A stretch of 12,626 nt of DNA from Modestobacter sp. (GCA_025965635.1 JAOPWO010000085.1:1-12626), one strand, 5' to 3'; shown: positions 5,924 to 12,626, counted from the stretch's first letter. Notes: a model not told the origin generated them from the letters alone. Numbers and translations: made by a program.

Positions 5924-6511
5924 TCAGAGCCAGACCGGGTCGGGGCGGCGCAGCCCGGCGGCGAGGAGCCGCTCGCCGTCCTCGGGGACGGCGCTGACCC
6001 CGGCCAGCAGCAGGCCCAGCCGGGACGCCCGCCGCGAAGGGTCCGACACCGTCCCGGCCAGCTCGACGAGGTCCCGCGGATCGGCTGACCGGCGCACCTG
6101 CCCCTCCCGCACCGCGCGCGCCCACACCGTCGCGAGCGCCGCGTCGAAGGCGGCCTTGGCGGGCGTGATGGCCCGGGGCTCGCGCCCCACCCGCAGGCCC
6201 GCCGCGGCGATGAAGGCGCGGTCGGCGGTGACCATCCGGGACAGCAGCTCGGTGACCAGCACGACCCGGCCCAGCGCGGCGCCGGCGGGCAGGTCCCGGG
6301 AGACCAGGTCGCGCAGCACCGACCAGCGGTGCACCGAGACGCCGTCGACCAGGGCGGCCTTGTCGGGGAAGTGCCGGTACAGCGTGGTCGTGCCCAGCCC
6401 GGCGTACGCGGCGATCGCCCGGACCCCGACCCCGGGGCCGTCGGCCGCCACCCGGTCCCGGGTGGCCCGGATCAGGCGCGAGACGTTCTCCGACGCGTCG
6501 CTGCGGACCAC
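5924..6511 (-). CDS. TetR/AcrR-family transcriptional regulator
   Basis: This is a 195-residue TetR-family repressor, a dimeric regulator with an N-terminal helix-turn-helix and a ligand-responsive C-terminal helical domain. The DNA-binding part is clear: VRAIAAYAGLGTTTLYRHFP at residues 30-49 is the canonical helix-turn-helix, followed by the helix-4 start DKAALVDGV. The C-terminal domain is helical and alanine-rich, too divergent to name a ligand. The start is a GTG at 6509-6511 with AGAGG at 6517-6521 upstream. It is divergent from the amidase gene across 143 bp that contain a perfect 17-bp inverted repeat (6606-6622). The simplest reading is that it represses itself and the amidase, with an amide or the released acid as a possible inducer; this is inference. 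It converges on the VOC gene. Confidence 0.92.
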   Translation of the reverse strand: MVRSDASENVSRLIRATRDRVAADGPGVGVRAIAAYAGLGTTTLYRHFPDKAALVDGVSVHRWSVLRDLVSRDLPAGAALGRVVLVTELLSRMVTADRAFIAAAGLRVGREPRAITPAKAAFDAALATVWARAVREGQVRRSADPRDLVELAGTVSDPSRRASRLGLLLAGVSAVPEDGERLLAAGLRRPDPVWL

Positions 6512-6605
6512 GGCTGCCTCTCTCCGGCTGGGTCGTGCACCTGCTGGCCGATGTGGGCCGCACCGGGCTCCGTCGTCCCCGGTTGGTGGACCCGCCGGGG
6601 CGGCC

Positions 6606-6622
6606 CCGGGCAGTCTGCCCGG
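6606..6622. promoter_or_regulatory. 17-bp inverted repeat, candidate TetR operator
   Basis: CCGGGCAG and CTGCCCGG flank a single T, a perfect 17-base inverted repeat. It lies 32 bases upstream of the amidase start and 94 bases upstream of the TetR start in their shared intergenic region. Length, symmetry and position fit a TetR-family operator controlling the amidase and possibly the regulator. A weak TTGGTG at 6583-6588 upstream could be a -35 box for the amidase, which would put the operator over the -10 region. Confidence 0.55.
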
Positions 6623-6654
6623 ACGCCGACCGTGATCCCTCCAGGAGGTACCCC

Positions 6655-8202
6655 GTGCGCCCCCAGCGTGTCTACGGCCACCTGCGTCCGCCGACGCCCG
6701 AACAGTTGCAGGAGTACGCCGCGCGGCACCACATCACCCTGTCGCCCGGCCAGGCCGTCGAGCTGCTGCCCACCGTCGCCGGGATGCTGTCGGTGTTCGA
6801 CACGATCGACGAGCTGCCCGAGCCGGTGGTCCCGGTCGTCGCCGCCACCCGCGACCCGGGGCGCGCGCCGACGGCGGAGGAGGACCCGTACAACGCCTTC
6901 ATCCGGTTCTGTGACGTCCGCGGCGCCGGGGAGGGGCCGCTGGCCGGGGTCCGGGTCGCCGTCAAGGACTGCATCGCGGTGGCCGGCGTCCCGATGACGA
7001 ACGGGTCGCGGATGCAGCCACGGGCCGTGCCGGCCGAGGACGCCGTCGTGGTCGAACGGCTGCTCACCGCCGGGGCCACGATCGTGGGCAAGGCCAACAT
7101 GGAGGACATGGCCATGGGCGGGGGAGAGGGCTCGGTCTACGGCGCCGCCCGCAACCCGGTCGACCCGCGCTACTCCGGCGGCGGCTCGTCGAGCGGCTCT
7201 GCCGTGGCGGTCGCCGCCGGGATGGCCGACGTCGCGCTCGGCGCGGACGAGGCGGGCAGCGTCCGCATCCCCGCGGCGTACTGCGGACTGGTCGGCATGA
7301 AGGCCACGCACGGGCTGGTGCCCTCCTACGGGCTCACCTACATGGACCACACCCTCGACCACATCGGCCCGATCACCACGACCGTGGCCGACAACGCCCG
7401 GGTGCTGCAGGTGATCGCCGGGCCGGACTGGCGGGACGCCCAGTGGGTGCGCGGCGACGTCGAGCCCGACGACTACCTGTCCGGCATCGGGGACGGCGTG
7501 GCGGGACGGACCTTCGCCGTCGTCGAGGAGGCGCTGGCGCCGATCGGCTGCTCGCCGGACGTGCTGACCGCCTTCGAGCAGGCCTGCGCGGTCCTCACCG
7601 CCGCCGGCGCGACGATCCGCCGGGTGTCGATCCCGCTCTGGCTGTCGGCCTGGCCGATCGAGAGCGCCTTCCTGACCTTCGCCATCCGGGCGATGCTGGA
7701 CTCCGGTGGGGCCGGCTACGGCCACCTCGGCCGGATCGACGTCGCCGCCACCGCCACCCTCGCCGCCCAGCTGCGCACCAGTGCCGACGACCTCGCGGCG
7801 GTCGAGAAGCTGATGCTGATGACCGGCGAGCACCTGCGGGACGCCTATCTGGGCACCCACTACGGCAAGGCGCAGAACCTCCGCCTGGAACTGCGCCGGC
7901 AGGTCGAGCGGGCGCTGGACGGCAACGACCTGCTGCTCACCCCGACCACCCCGACGGTGGCCTGGGAGCTGCTCGAGCACCCCGTGGGCATGGTGGAGCT
8001 GGTCGACCGGATCAGCGGGGACTCGATCCTGAACACCTGCCCACTGGACCTCACCGGACATCCTGCGCTCACCGTGCCGGCCGGCACCGGTGAGCACGGT
8101 CTGCCCGTGGGCCTGCAGCTCATCGGCCCCCGGCTGGGCGAGGCGCGGCTCTACCAGGCCGGGGCCGTCGTCGAGGCCGCGCTGGGCGGCACGGCCGGCT
8201 GA
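6655..8202 (+). CDS. Amidase-signature-family amidase
   Basis: This is a 515-residue amidase-signature enzyme that hydrolyses carboxamides to acid and ammonia through a Ser-cisSer-Lys triad. The catalytic residues are visible: Lys104 in VAVKDC, cis-Ser178 in GGGSSSGSA and nucleophile Ser202 in DEAGSVRIPAAYCG; the 24-residue gap between the serines is canonical. Motifs such as VAGVPMTNGSR, LGPITTTVADNA, YGKAQNL and LTGHPALTVPAG, plus an N-terminal segment with HHITLSPGQAVELLP, resemble the broad-spectrum amidases of rhodococcal nitrile pathways (about 520 residues) more than GatA. No nitrile hydratase is in the window. The substrate is unknown; aliphatic or aromatic amides are plausible. The start is a GTG at 6655-6657 with AGGAGG at 6643-6648; a further 5' extension of the frame is poorly conserved in character and unneeded. 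It is divergent from the TetR regulator and converges on the P450 with only 11 bp between stops. Confidence 0.93.
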   Translation: MRPQRVYGHLRPPTPEQLQEYAARHHITLSPGQAVELLPTVAGMLSVFDTIDELPEPVVPVVAATRDPGRAPTAEEDPYNAFIRFCDVRGAGEGPLAGVRVAVKDCIAVAGVPMTNGSRMQPRAVPAEDAVVVERLLTAGATIVGKANMEDMAMGGGEGSVYGAARNPVDPRYSGGGSSSGSAVAVAAGMADVALGADEAGSVRIPAAYCGLVGMKATHGLVPSYGLTYMDHTLDHIGPITTTVADNARVLQVIAGPDWRDAQWVRGDVEPDDYLSGIGDGVAGRTFAVVEEALAPIGCSPDVLTAFEQACAVLTAAGATIRRVSIPLWLSAWPIESAFLTFAIRAMLDSGGAGYGHLGRIDVAATATLAAQLRTSADDLAAVEKLMLMTGEHLRDAYLGTHYGKAQNLRLELRRQVERALDGNDLLLTPTTPTVAWELLEHPVGMVELVDRISGDSILNTCPLDLTGHPALTVPAGTGEHGLPVGLQLIGPRLGEARLYQAGAVVEAALGGTAG

Positions 8203-8210
8203 CCCGGCCG
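8192..8210. terminator. Short hairpin between convergent amidase and P450 genes
   Basis: CGGCCGG (8192-8198) pairs with CCGGCCG (8204-8210) around a five-base loop (8199-8203) that contains the amidase TGA. It sits in the junction of two convergent genes whose stops are 11 bp apart, and its symmetry would let it act for both strands. There is no T tract and the stem is only 7 bp, so termination is plausible but unproven. Confidence 0.4.
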
Positions 8211-8213
8211 CTC

Positions 8214-9476
8214 TCAGCCCCAGGACGCCTGCAGGGACATCAGCGAGACGTTCGTGAGAGCCGGGGCGTACCTGAGCGGCTCGGGCTCGGTGATGGTCAC
8301 GGTGCCCAGTCGTCGGAAGACCGCCCCGAGGGCGACGACGCCTTCGAGGCGGGCCACCAGCGGCCCCAGGCACCGGTGCTCCCCACGCCCGAAGCCCACG
8401 TGGGTGTCGATGTTCTCCCGGCCCAGCTGCATCGACAGGGGGTCGGGGAACTGCCGCTCGTCGGTGTTCGCCGCGGCCCACAGCACGTGCACGAGCTGCC
8501 CCGCCGGGATCTCCGCCCCGCCGAGGGTGACGTCCCGGGTCGCCCGCCGGAAGAGGCCCTTGCTGGGGCTGCGCCGCCGGACCGTCTCCTCGACCACGCG
8601 GGGGAGCAGTGCCGGGTCGCCGGCCACGGCGGCCCACAGCTCCGGCTGCCGGCTCAGGTAGTAGACGGCGTGGCCGATCATGTTCGCCGCGGTGTCGTTG
8701 CCGGCGATCAGCTGCTCCAGGACCATGCCCGCGACGTCGTCGTCCGACAGCTGCCCGCCGTCGATCCGGGCGTGCACCAGCGCGCTGATCACCCCCTCGT
8801 CCGGTGCCGACCGCTTGTCCGCGATGACCGTGCGCAGGTACCGGTTGAACTGCACCACCCGGTCGAACCGCTCCAGCTGGTCGGTGGTGTAGCCGGCGTC
8901 CCCGTCGTCGGGATCACCGTCGTCGTTCCCGGGGGTCAGGATGACCAGCGCGTCCTCGGTCACCTGCCGGATGTCCGCCGCGTCGGCGTCGGGCAGCCCG
9001 AGGGCGCGGGTGATCGTGCCGATGGTGAACGGGTTCGCGAACTCGGTCATCAGGTCGCCGTGCCCGCGCTCGACCAGGGGGTCGAGCAGCTCGTCGGCGA
9101 GGACCTCCATGGCCGGCCGCATCCGGTTCACCCGGCTCGGGATGAACGCGCGCTGCGCGAGGACCTTGGCCTTCTTGTGGTCCTCGCCGTCCCGGTTGAT
9201 CAGCGCGGAATTGCTCCACACCCCGTCGGGGAACTCGTCCCGGTACTTCGCCGGGACCCGGTGCCCGCCGAGCGTGCCGCCGTTGGCGAAGGTCTCCGGG
9301 TCCTCGAGGATGCGGACCACGTCCTCGTAGCGGGTGACGGTCCAGACCCCGAACTCGGGGGCGAAGAAGACCGGGCAGGTGTCCTGCGCGTGCTTCCAGA
9401 CCGGGAACGGGTCGGTCAGCTGCTCGTCGCTGAGAGGGGCGTAGCCGGCGAGGTGCGGGCATCCGGTGCTGGACAT
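8214..9476 (-). CDS. Cytochrome P450
   Basis: This is a soluble bacterial class I-type cytochrome P450 of 420 residues, a haem monooxygenase needing electrons from a ferredoxin and reductase, neither of which is in the window. The haem-binding loop HVGFGRGEHRCLGPLVARLE (359-378) carries the proximal Cys369. The K-helix ExxR is Glu297-Arg300. The I-helix AGNDTAAN (258-265) keeps the acid-Thr pair Asp261-Thr262 but has Ala where the common motif has a second Thr. The C-helix region reads NRDGEDHKKAKVLAQRAF (94-111). An acidic loop, TPGNDDGDPDDGDAG, spans 181-195. I chose the ATG at 9474-9476 because GAGGA lies six bases upstream and MSSTGCPHLAGY is a plausible P450 opening; upstream in-frame codons to 9641 overlap the divergent regulator gene. 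The AraC regulator and flavin monooxygenase next door suggest oxidation of an aromatic or terpenoid compound, with substrate unknown. Confidence 0.95.
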   Translation of the reverse strand: MSSTGCPHLAGYAPLSDEQLTDPFPVWKHAQDTCPVFFAPEFGVWTVTRYEDVVRILEDPETFANGGTLGGHRVPAKYRDEFPDGVWSNSALINRDGEDHKKAKVLAQRAFIPSRVNRMRPAMEVLADELLDPLVERGHGDLMTEFANPFTIGTITRALGLPDADAADIRQVTEDALVILTPGNDDGDPDDGDAGYTTDQLERFDRVVQFNRYLRTVIADKRSAPDEGVISALVHARIDGGQLSDDDVAGMVLEQLIAGNDTAANMIGHAVYYLSRQPELWAAVAGDPALLPRVVEETVRRRSPSKGLFRRATRDVTLGGAEIPAGQLVHVLWAAANTDERQFPDPLSMQLGRENIDTHVGFGRGEHRCLGPLVARLEGVVALGAVFRRLGTVTITEPEPLRYAPALTNVSLMSLQASWG

Positions 9477-9634
9477 GTGCGGTCCTCGGTGTGAGCTGGG
9501 CGACATCGACGGGGCGAGAGTGCGCGGCTCCCGCGGACCGCGACAGGGCCCGCTGCTGACCGGGCGCGCAGGGACAACCCCCGGCCCGATCTGGCACGCT
9601 CGGTCAACTCCGCTGGACGGTAGGAGAGCGACTC
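9477..9634. other. Divergent control region between P450 and AraC regulator
   Basis: This 158-bp non-coding stretch must hold the promoters of both genes. I see ribosome sites at either end but no convincing promoter pair and no strong symmetric operator. A TTGACC on the minus strand near 9602-9607 has no good -10 partner. AraC-type activators usually bind direct repeats, which I could not single out here. Confidence 0.4.
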
Positions 9635-10615
9635 GTGGCACAGGTCTTCGACATCGACAGCGTGCCGGCGGACAGCCGGCTCCTGGCGTGGCAGCAGGGC
9701 GCGTCGCGGTTGATCCACCCGATGGTCGTGCGTGCCGAGCCGGCCGGGCTGCACGGCCGGGTGACGACGAGCGACGCCCTCGGGCTGCGCACCATCCGGG
9801 TCTGCGGTGTCCCCTCGACCGTGGAGCGGCCGGCCCTCCTCATCTCCCCGCAGGACCCGGCGTTCGTGCTGCTGACGATGGTGGTGACGGGCTCGGTCGA
9901 GCTCGAGCAGGGTGCCGGGGCGGGGCGGCTCGAGGCAGGGGACCTGACCTGGTACCTGGCCTCCCGGCCGTACCGGCTGCAGGCCCTGACCCCGTTCGAC
10001 CTGGTGCACTTCCTCGTCCCCGCGGTCCACGCGCCACTCCTGCGCGAGCGACTGGGCGCCGGGTCGGCCACGCCGGTGCCCCGGGGCACCGCGGTCTCCT
10101 CCGTGCTGCCGCCCTTCCTGGCGGCCGTCGTCGACTGGCAGCTCGCCGAGGACGGCGGCGCACGGGACGGGGCCCTCGGGGCGTCGCTGGTGCAGCTGAT
10201 CGCCTCGCTGGGCGGGACGCCCGGGCGCGGGCCGGCCGGCACGGCCGCCGACGACCACGTCGAGGCCGCCACCCGGTACGTCCAGGAGCACCTCGGCGAC
10301 CGGGCGCTCACCCCCGCGACGATCGCCGCCGCCTGTCACGTGTCGCTGCGGCAGTTGCACCGGGCCTTCGCCCGGCGCGGGACGTCCGTCGCCGCCTCGG
10401 TGATGTCCGCGCGGCTCGCGGGAGCCGCGCTCCGGCTGGCCGACCCCGACCGGACCGCCGAGCCGATCGCGGCGACGGCCCGGGCGTTCGGTTTCACCAG
10501 CCCGGCCCACTTCAGTCGACGGTTCGCCGCTGAGTTCGGTCGGCCGCCGGCCGAGTGGCGCCGGTCGGCACCGCCCGTGGGGGCCTCGACCCCGGCCTGC
10601 GACCGACCGCGGTGA
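9635..10615 (+). CDS. AraC-family transcriptional regulator
   Basis: This is a 326-residue AraC/XylS-type regulator. Residues 1 to about 190 form a cupin-like sensory domain of the type found in activators of aromatic-catabolic genes (AraC-binding-like), with strands around PALLISPQDPAFVLLTMV and VELEQGAGAGRLEAGDLTWYL. The C-terminal DNA-binding domain (about 208-310) has the two expected helix-turn-helix units: LTPATIAAACHVSLRQLHRA (225-244) and IAATARAFGFTSPAHFSRRF (278-297), ending FGRPPAEWRR. The start is a GTG at 9635-9637 with AGGAG eight bases upstream. It is divergent from the P450 and 94 bp upstream of the co-directional flavin monooxygenase, so it is the likely local activator of one or both. 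The inducer is unknown, and an aromatic compound is an inference from the neighbours. Confidence 0.94.
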   Translation: MAQVFDIDSVPADSRLLAWQQGASRLIHPMVVRAEPAGLHGRVTTSDALGLRTIRVCGVPSTVERPALLISPQDPAFVLLTMVVTGSVELEQGAGAGRLEAGDLTWYLASRPYRLQALTPFDLVHFLVPAVHAPLLRERLGAGSATPVPRGTAVSSVLPPFLAAVVDWQLAEDGGARDGALGASLVQLIASLGGTPGRGPAGTAADDHVEAATRYVQEHLGDRALTPATIAAACHVSLRQLHRAFARRGTSVAASVMSARLAGAALRLADPDRTAEPIAATARAFGFTSPAHFSRRFAAEFGRPPAEWRRSAPPVGASTPACDRPR

Positions 10616-10618
10616 CCC

Positions 10619-10647
10619 TTGACACACTGGCCATCGGTCCCTGTAAT
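10619..10647 (+). promoter_or_regulatory. Near-consensus promoter of the flavin monooxygenase
   Basis: TTGACA (10619-10624) is a perfect -35 box, separated by 17 bases from TGTAAT (10642-10647), five of six matches to the -10 consensus. It starts three bases after the AraC stop codon. The predicted start is near 10654, leaving a leader of about 55 nt. This is the strongest housekeeping-type promoter in the window and stands out as AT-rich against its surroundings. Confidence 0.7.
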
Positions 10648-10659
10648 CGACCTGACCAC

Positions 10660-10682
10660 AGCGCGGACGGTTGTCCGCCGCT
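10660..10682 (+). promoter_or_regulatory. Leader hairpin or operator before the flavin monooxygenase
   Basis: GCGGAC (10663-10668) pairs with GTCCGC (10673-10678) around GGTT; allowing one bulged C extends the stem to nine pairs (10660-10682). It falls within the predicted 5' leader, about 28 bases before the TTG start and upstream of the ribosome site. It could be an RNA stabiliser or a regulator binding site downstream of the promoter. Confidence 0.35.
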
Positions 10683-10709
10683 GGCCTCCCGACCGAAGAG
10701 GGCTGTCCA

Positions 10710-12497
10710 TTGAGCGTCCCCGCCTCGAGCACCACGTCCGACTCGTTGCCGACCGTGGACGTCGACGTCCTGGTCGTGGGCTCGGGCCCGGCAGGCGCGT
10801 CCGCCGCGCTGTTCCTCGCCACCTACGGGACGTCGACCCTGCTGGTCACCAAGTACAGCCGGCTGTCCGACACCCCCCGTGCGCACATCACCAACCAGCG
10901 CACGATGGAGACGATGCGCGACATGGGCGTCGAGGACACCCTCATGGCGCTCGCGACGCCGTGGGAGTACATGGGCAACACGACCTTCTGCACCAGCCTG
11001 TCCGGTGAGGAGCTGGGCCGGATCCCCTCGTGGGGCACCGACACGGTGCGGCACGCCGACTACGAGCTGCAGAGCCCGACCACGATGCTCGACGCCCCGC
11101 AGACGATCACCGAGCCGGTGCTGGTCAAGGCCGCGCAGGAGCGGGGGGCGCGGCTGCGTTTCGACACCGAGTACCTCTCCCACGTGCAGGACGACGAGGG
11201 GGTCACCACCACCGTCCGCGACCGGCTCACCGGCCGCGGGTACACGATCCGCTCGAAGTACCTGATCGGTGCCGACGGCGCGAAGAGCAAGGTCGCCGCT
11301 GACCTCGACCTGCCCTTCGAGGGCCCGGGCGCGGTCGCCGGCGCGATGAGCATCGTCTTCGAGGCCGATCTGTCCCACCTCGTCGCCCACCGCCCCTCGG
11401 TCCTCTACTGGATGCTCCAGCCGGGCGCGGAGAAGGAGGGCGTCGGCCTGGGCGTGCTCCGGATGATCAAGCCCTGGAACGAGTGGATGCTCATGTGGGG
11501 CTACGAGGTGGCCGCCGGCCCCCCCACCTTCACCGACGAGGTCGTCCGCGAGCTGGCCGTCGCCCTGGTGGGCAGCGAGGACTTCGAGATGACGGTCAAG
11601 TCGGCCTCCCCGTGGACGGTGAACCACCACTTCGCCACCACGATCGCCCGCGGCCGGGTCTTCTGTGCCGGCGACGCCGTGCACCGGCACCCTCCGACGA
11701 ACGGCCTGGGCTCCAACACCTCCATCCAGGACTCCTACAACCTGGCCTGGAAGCTGGCCCACGTCCTCGCCGGGACGGCCGGGCCGGCCCTGCTGGACAG
11801 CTACGACGCCGAGCGGGCGCCGATCGCCCGGCAGATCGTGGAGCGGGCCAACCAGAGCATCGCCGACACCGGCCGGATCCTGCAGGCCCTCGACCTGGAG
11901 CACACCGAAGCCGACGCGCTCGAGCGGCAGCTGTCGCTGTGGAAGGCCCCCGGGGCCGAGGGGGAGAAGATCCGGACGGCGGTGCGCGAGGCCATCGCCT
12001 ACAAGGCGCACGAGTTCGACGCGCACGGGGTCGAGCACAACCAGCGCTACGCGTCCTCGGCCGTCGTCCCCGACGGGACGCCGATGCCCGAGTACCGCCG
12101 CGACCCGGTGCTCTACGCCCAGCCGACCACCTGGCCCGGCGCCAAGATCCCGCACACCTGGGTGACCCGGCAGGGCCGGCGGGTCTCCACGCTCGACCTG
12201 GTCGGCAAGGGCCGCTTCGCGCTGGTCACCGGCATCGGCGGTGCGGTCTGGCTGGAGGCCGGCCGCGCGCTGGGCGAGGAGCTCGGGCTCGGCATCACGC
12301 CGGTGTCGATCGGCCCGGGGCAGCCGTTCGAGGACCCGTACGGCACCTGGGCCGAGCTCCGCGAGATCGAGGACGGCGGGGTGCTCCTGGTCCGGCCCGA
12401 CCTGTACGTCGCCGCCCGGCACACCACGGCGCCGTCCTCGCCGGGGCAGGCAGCCCAGTGGCTCCGCAGCGCGCTGGGCAGCGTCCTCGCCCGCTGA
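10710..12497 (+). CDS. FAD-dependent aromatic monooxygenase (TfdB/phenol hydroxylase type)
   Basis: This 595-residue class A flavoprotein hydroxylase should insert one oxygen into a phenolic ring using NAD(P)H and O2. The FAD Rossmann motif GSGPAG is at 24-29. LSDTPRAHITNQRTMETMRD follows at 52-71, the GADG motif is at 187-190, and the second FAD motif with the TfdB-like continuation GDAVHRHPPTNGLGSNTSIQ starts at Gly321. The C-terminal thioredoxin-like domain includes LDLVGKGRFALVTGIGGA and IGPGQPFEDPYG. Pattern and length fit 2,4-dichlorophenol 6-monooxygenase (TfdB, about 598 residues) remarkably well from end to end. The actual substrate may be phenol, an alkylphenol or a chlorophenol. 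I chose the TTG at 10710-10712 because GAAGAGGG ends seven bases upstream; an earlier in-frame TTG at 10671 lies within the leader hairpin and lacks a ribosome site. The AraC gene is immediately upstream and a terminator follows. Confidence 0.94.
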   Translation: MSVPASSTTSDSLPTVDVDVLVVGSGPAGASAALFLATYGTSTLLVTKYSRLSDTPRAHITNQRTMETMRDMGVEDTLMALATPWEYMGNTTFCTSLSGEELGRIPSWGTDTVRHADYELQSPTTMLDAPQTITEPVLVKAAQERGARLRFDTEYLSHVQDDEGVTTTVRDRLTGRGYTIRSKYLIGADGAKSKVAADLDLPFEGPGAVAGAMSIVFEADLSHLVAHRPSVLYWMLQPGAEKEGVGLGVLRMIKPWNEWMLMWGYEVAAGPPTFTDEVVRELAVALVGSEDFEMTVKSASPWTVNHHFATTIARGRVFCAGDAVHRHPPTNGLGSNTSIQDSYNLAWKLAHVLAGTAGPALLDSYDAERAPIARQIVERANQSIADTGRILQALDLEHTEADALERQLSLWKAPGAEGEKIRTAVREAIAYKAHEFDAHGVEHNQRYASSAVVPDGTPMPEYRRDPVLYAQPTTWPGAKIPHTWVTRQGRRVSTLDLVGKGRFALVTGIGGAVWLEAGRALGEELGLGITPVSIGPGQPFEDPYGTWAELREIEDGGVLLVRPDLYVAARHTTAPSSPGQAAQWLRSALGSVLAR

Positions 12498-12516
12498 CCA
12501 CAGCTCCACGCCGACA

Positions 12517-12551
12517 CGGCAGCCCGCGTCCCAGGGGGACGCGGGCTGCCG
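12517..12551. terminator. Strong hairpin terminator after the flavin monooxygenase
   Basis: Sixteen bases at 12517-12532 pair perfectly with 12536-12551 around the three-base loop AGG, starting 20 bases after the monooxygenase stop. It is the longest perfect stem in the window. There is no T tract on either side, as usual for actinobacterial terminators. Its position between a plus-strand gene and a possible minus-strand gene end suggests it serves both directions. Confidence 0.8.
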
Positions 12552-12553
12552 CG

Positions 12554-12626
12554 TCAGGAGGCCCGGGGACCGGAGGGGGCGGACAGCCGCTCGGCGCTCG
12601 GCGCGGGCAGCGCGGCGCCCAGCGCG
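12554..12626 (-). CDS. Possible C-terminal end of a convergent gene
   Basis: Reading the minus strand inward from the right edge, a frame stays open and ends in TGA at 12554-12556, encoding about 23 residues ending LSAPSGPRAS. The stop is three bases from the bidirectional hairpin, and codon third positions are G/C-rich, both consistent with a real gene end converging on the flavin monooxygenase. The low-complexity Ala/Pro/Ser content gives no family, and 73 bases are too few to be sure. Confidence 0.35.
   Translation of the reverse strand, partial: ALGAALPAPSAERLSAPSGPRAS

Noticed and set aside
4026..6635. An 869-codon plus-strand open frame spanning antisense pntA, the intergenic region, the VOC gene and antisense TetR
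   Set aside because: It runs opposite or out of frame to clearly conserved genes, has low-complexity Gly/Arg/Asp/His-rich content and no family signature. It is a by-product of high GC.
6535..6654. A 40-residue N-terminal extension of the amidase
   Set aside because: It would run through the 17-bp palindrome and lacks a ribosome site, while AGGAGG lies six bases before the GTG at 6655.
6472..8637. A 721-codon minus-strand open frame opposite the amidase
   Set aside because: The amidase on the other strand has all catalytic motifs; this frame is repetitive Gly/Arg/His-rich sequence and crosses several gene boundaries.
9477..9641. A 55-residue N-terminal extension of the P450
   Set aside because: It would overlap the divergent AraC start and has no ribosome site; the ATG at 9474-9476 has GAGGA at proper spacing.
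10512..12509. A 665-codon minus-strand open frame opposite the flavin monooxygenase
   Set aside because: Shadow of the monooxygenase reading frame with biased Gly/Val/Arg/Asp composition and no recognisable domain.
1..12626. Mobile elements, CRISPR arrays, tRNA or rRNA genes
   Set aside because: No transposase or integrase motifs, terminal inverted repeats, regularly spaced repeats or tRNA-like cloverleaf were seen on either strand.

Overview
This is a very GC-rich window (over 70% by eye, with strong G/C bias at third codon positions, many GTG starts and AGGAGG-type ribosome binding sites). That pattern, together with the protein families present, suggests a high-GC actinomycete, perhaps a soil or rock actinobacterium of the Geodermatophilaceae or Pseudonocardiaceae type. 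The family-level placement is a guess. The long open frames opposite most real genes are shadows of the GC-rich code.

Layout, left to right. (1) 1-1600, minus strand: an amide/formamide utilisation operon transcribed in the order FmdB-type zinc-ribbon protein, AmiS/UreI-type amide or urea channel, formamidase FmdA (cut by the window edge). A plausible promoter and two palindromes lie upstream at 1628-1701. (2) 1864-5174, minus strand: pntA-pntB, the proton-translocating NAD(P) transhydrogenase, followed by a small GYD-domain protein. The 319-bp intergenic region upstream of pntA holds a candidate promoter with one perfect 14-bp palindrome filling its spacer and a second just upstream. (3) 5494-8202: a VOC-fold protein (plus) converging on a TetR-family regulator (minus), which is divergent from an amidase-signature enzyme (plus). 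A perfect 17-bp inverted repeat lies between the TetR and amidase genes. (4) 8214-12497: a cytochrome P450 (minus), divergent from an AraC-family regulator (plus), followed by a TfdB/phenol-hydroxylase-type FAD monooxygenase (plus) with its own near-consensus promoter. A strong hairpin terminator follows, then what may be the 3' end of a convergent gene at the right edge.

How the genes may work together. Regions 1 and 3 supply amide import (AmiS) and two unrelated amide hydrolases (FmdA and the Ser-cisSer-Lys amidase), releasing ammonia plus formate or another carboxylic acid. Region 2 makes NADPH from NADH using the proton gradient. Region 4 looks like a small aromatic-oxidation set: a P450 and a flavin hydroxylase, both NAD(P)H-consuming, next to an AraC regulator. 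No ring-cleavage gene or ferredoxin is in the window.

No wholly novel system is evident. The points most worth a second look are the FmdB gene that seems to start at ATC, the double-palindrome promoter of the transhydrogenase operon, the TetR/amidase operator, the coupling of a GYD protein to the transhydrogenase, and two hairpins that present the upstream gene's stop codon in the loop.
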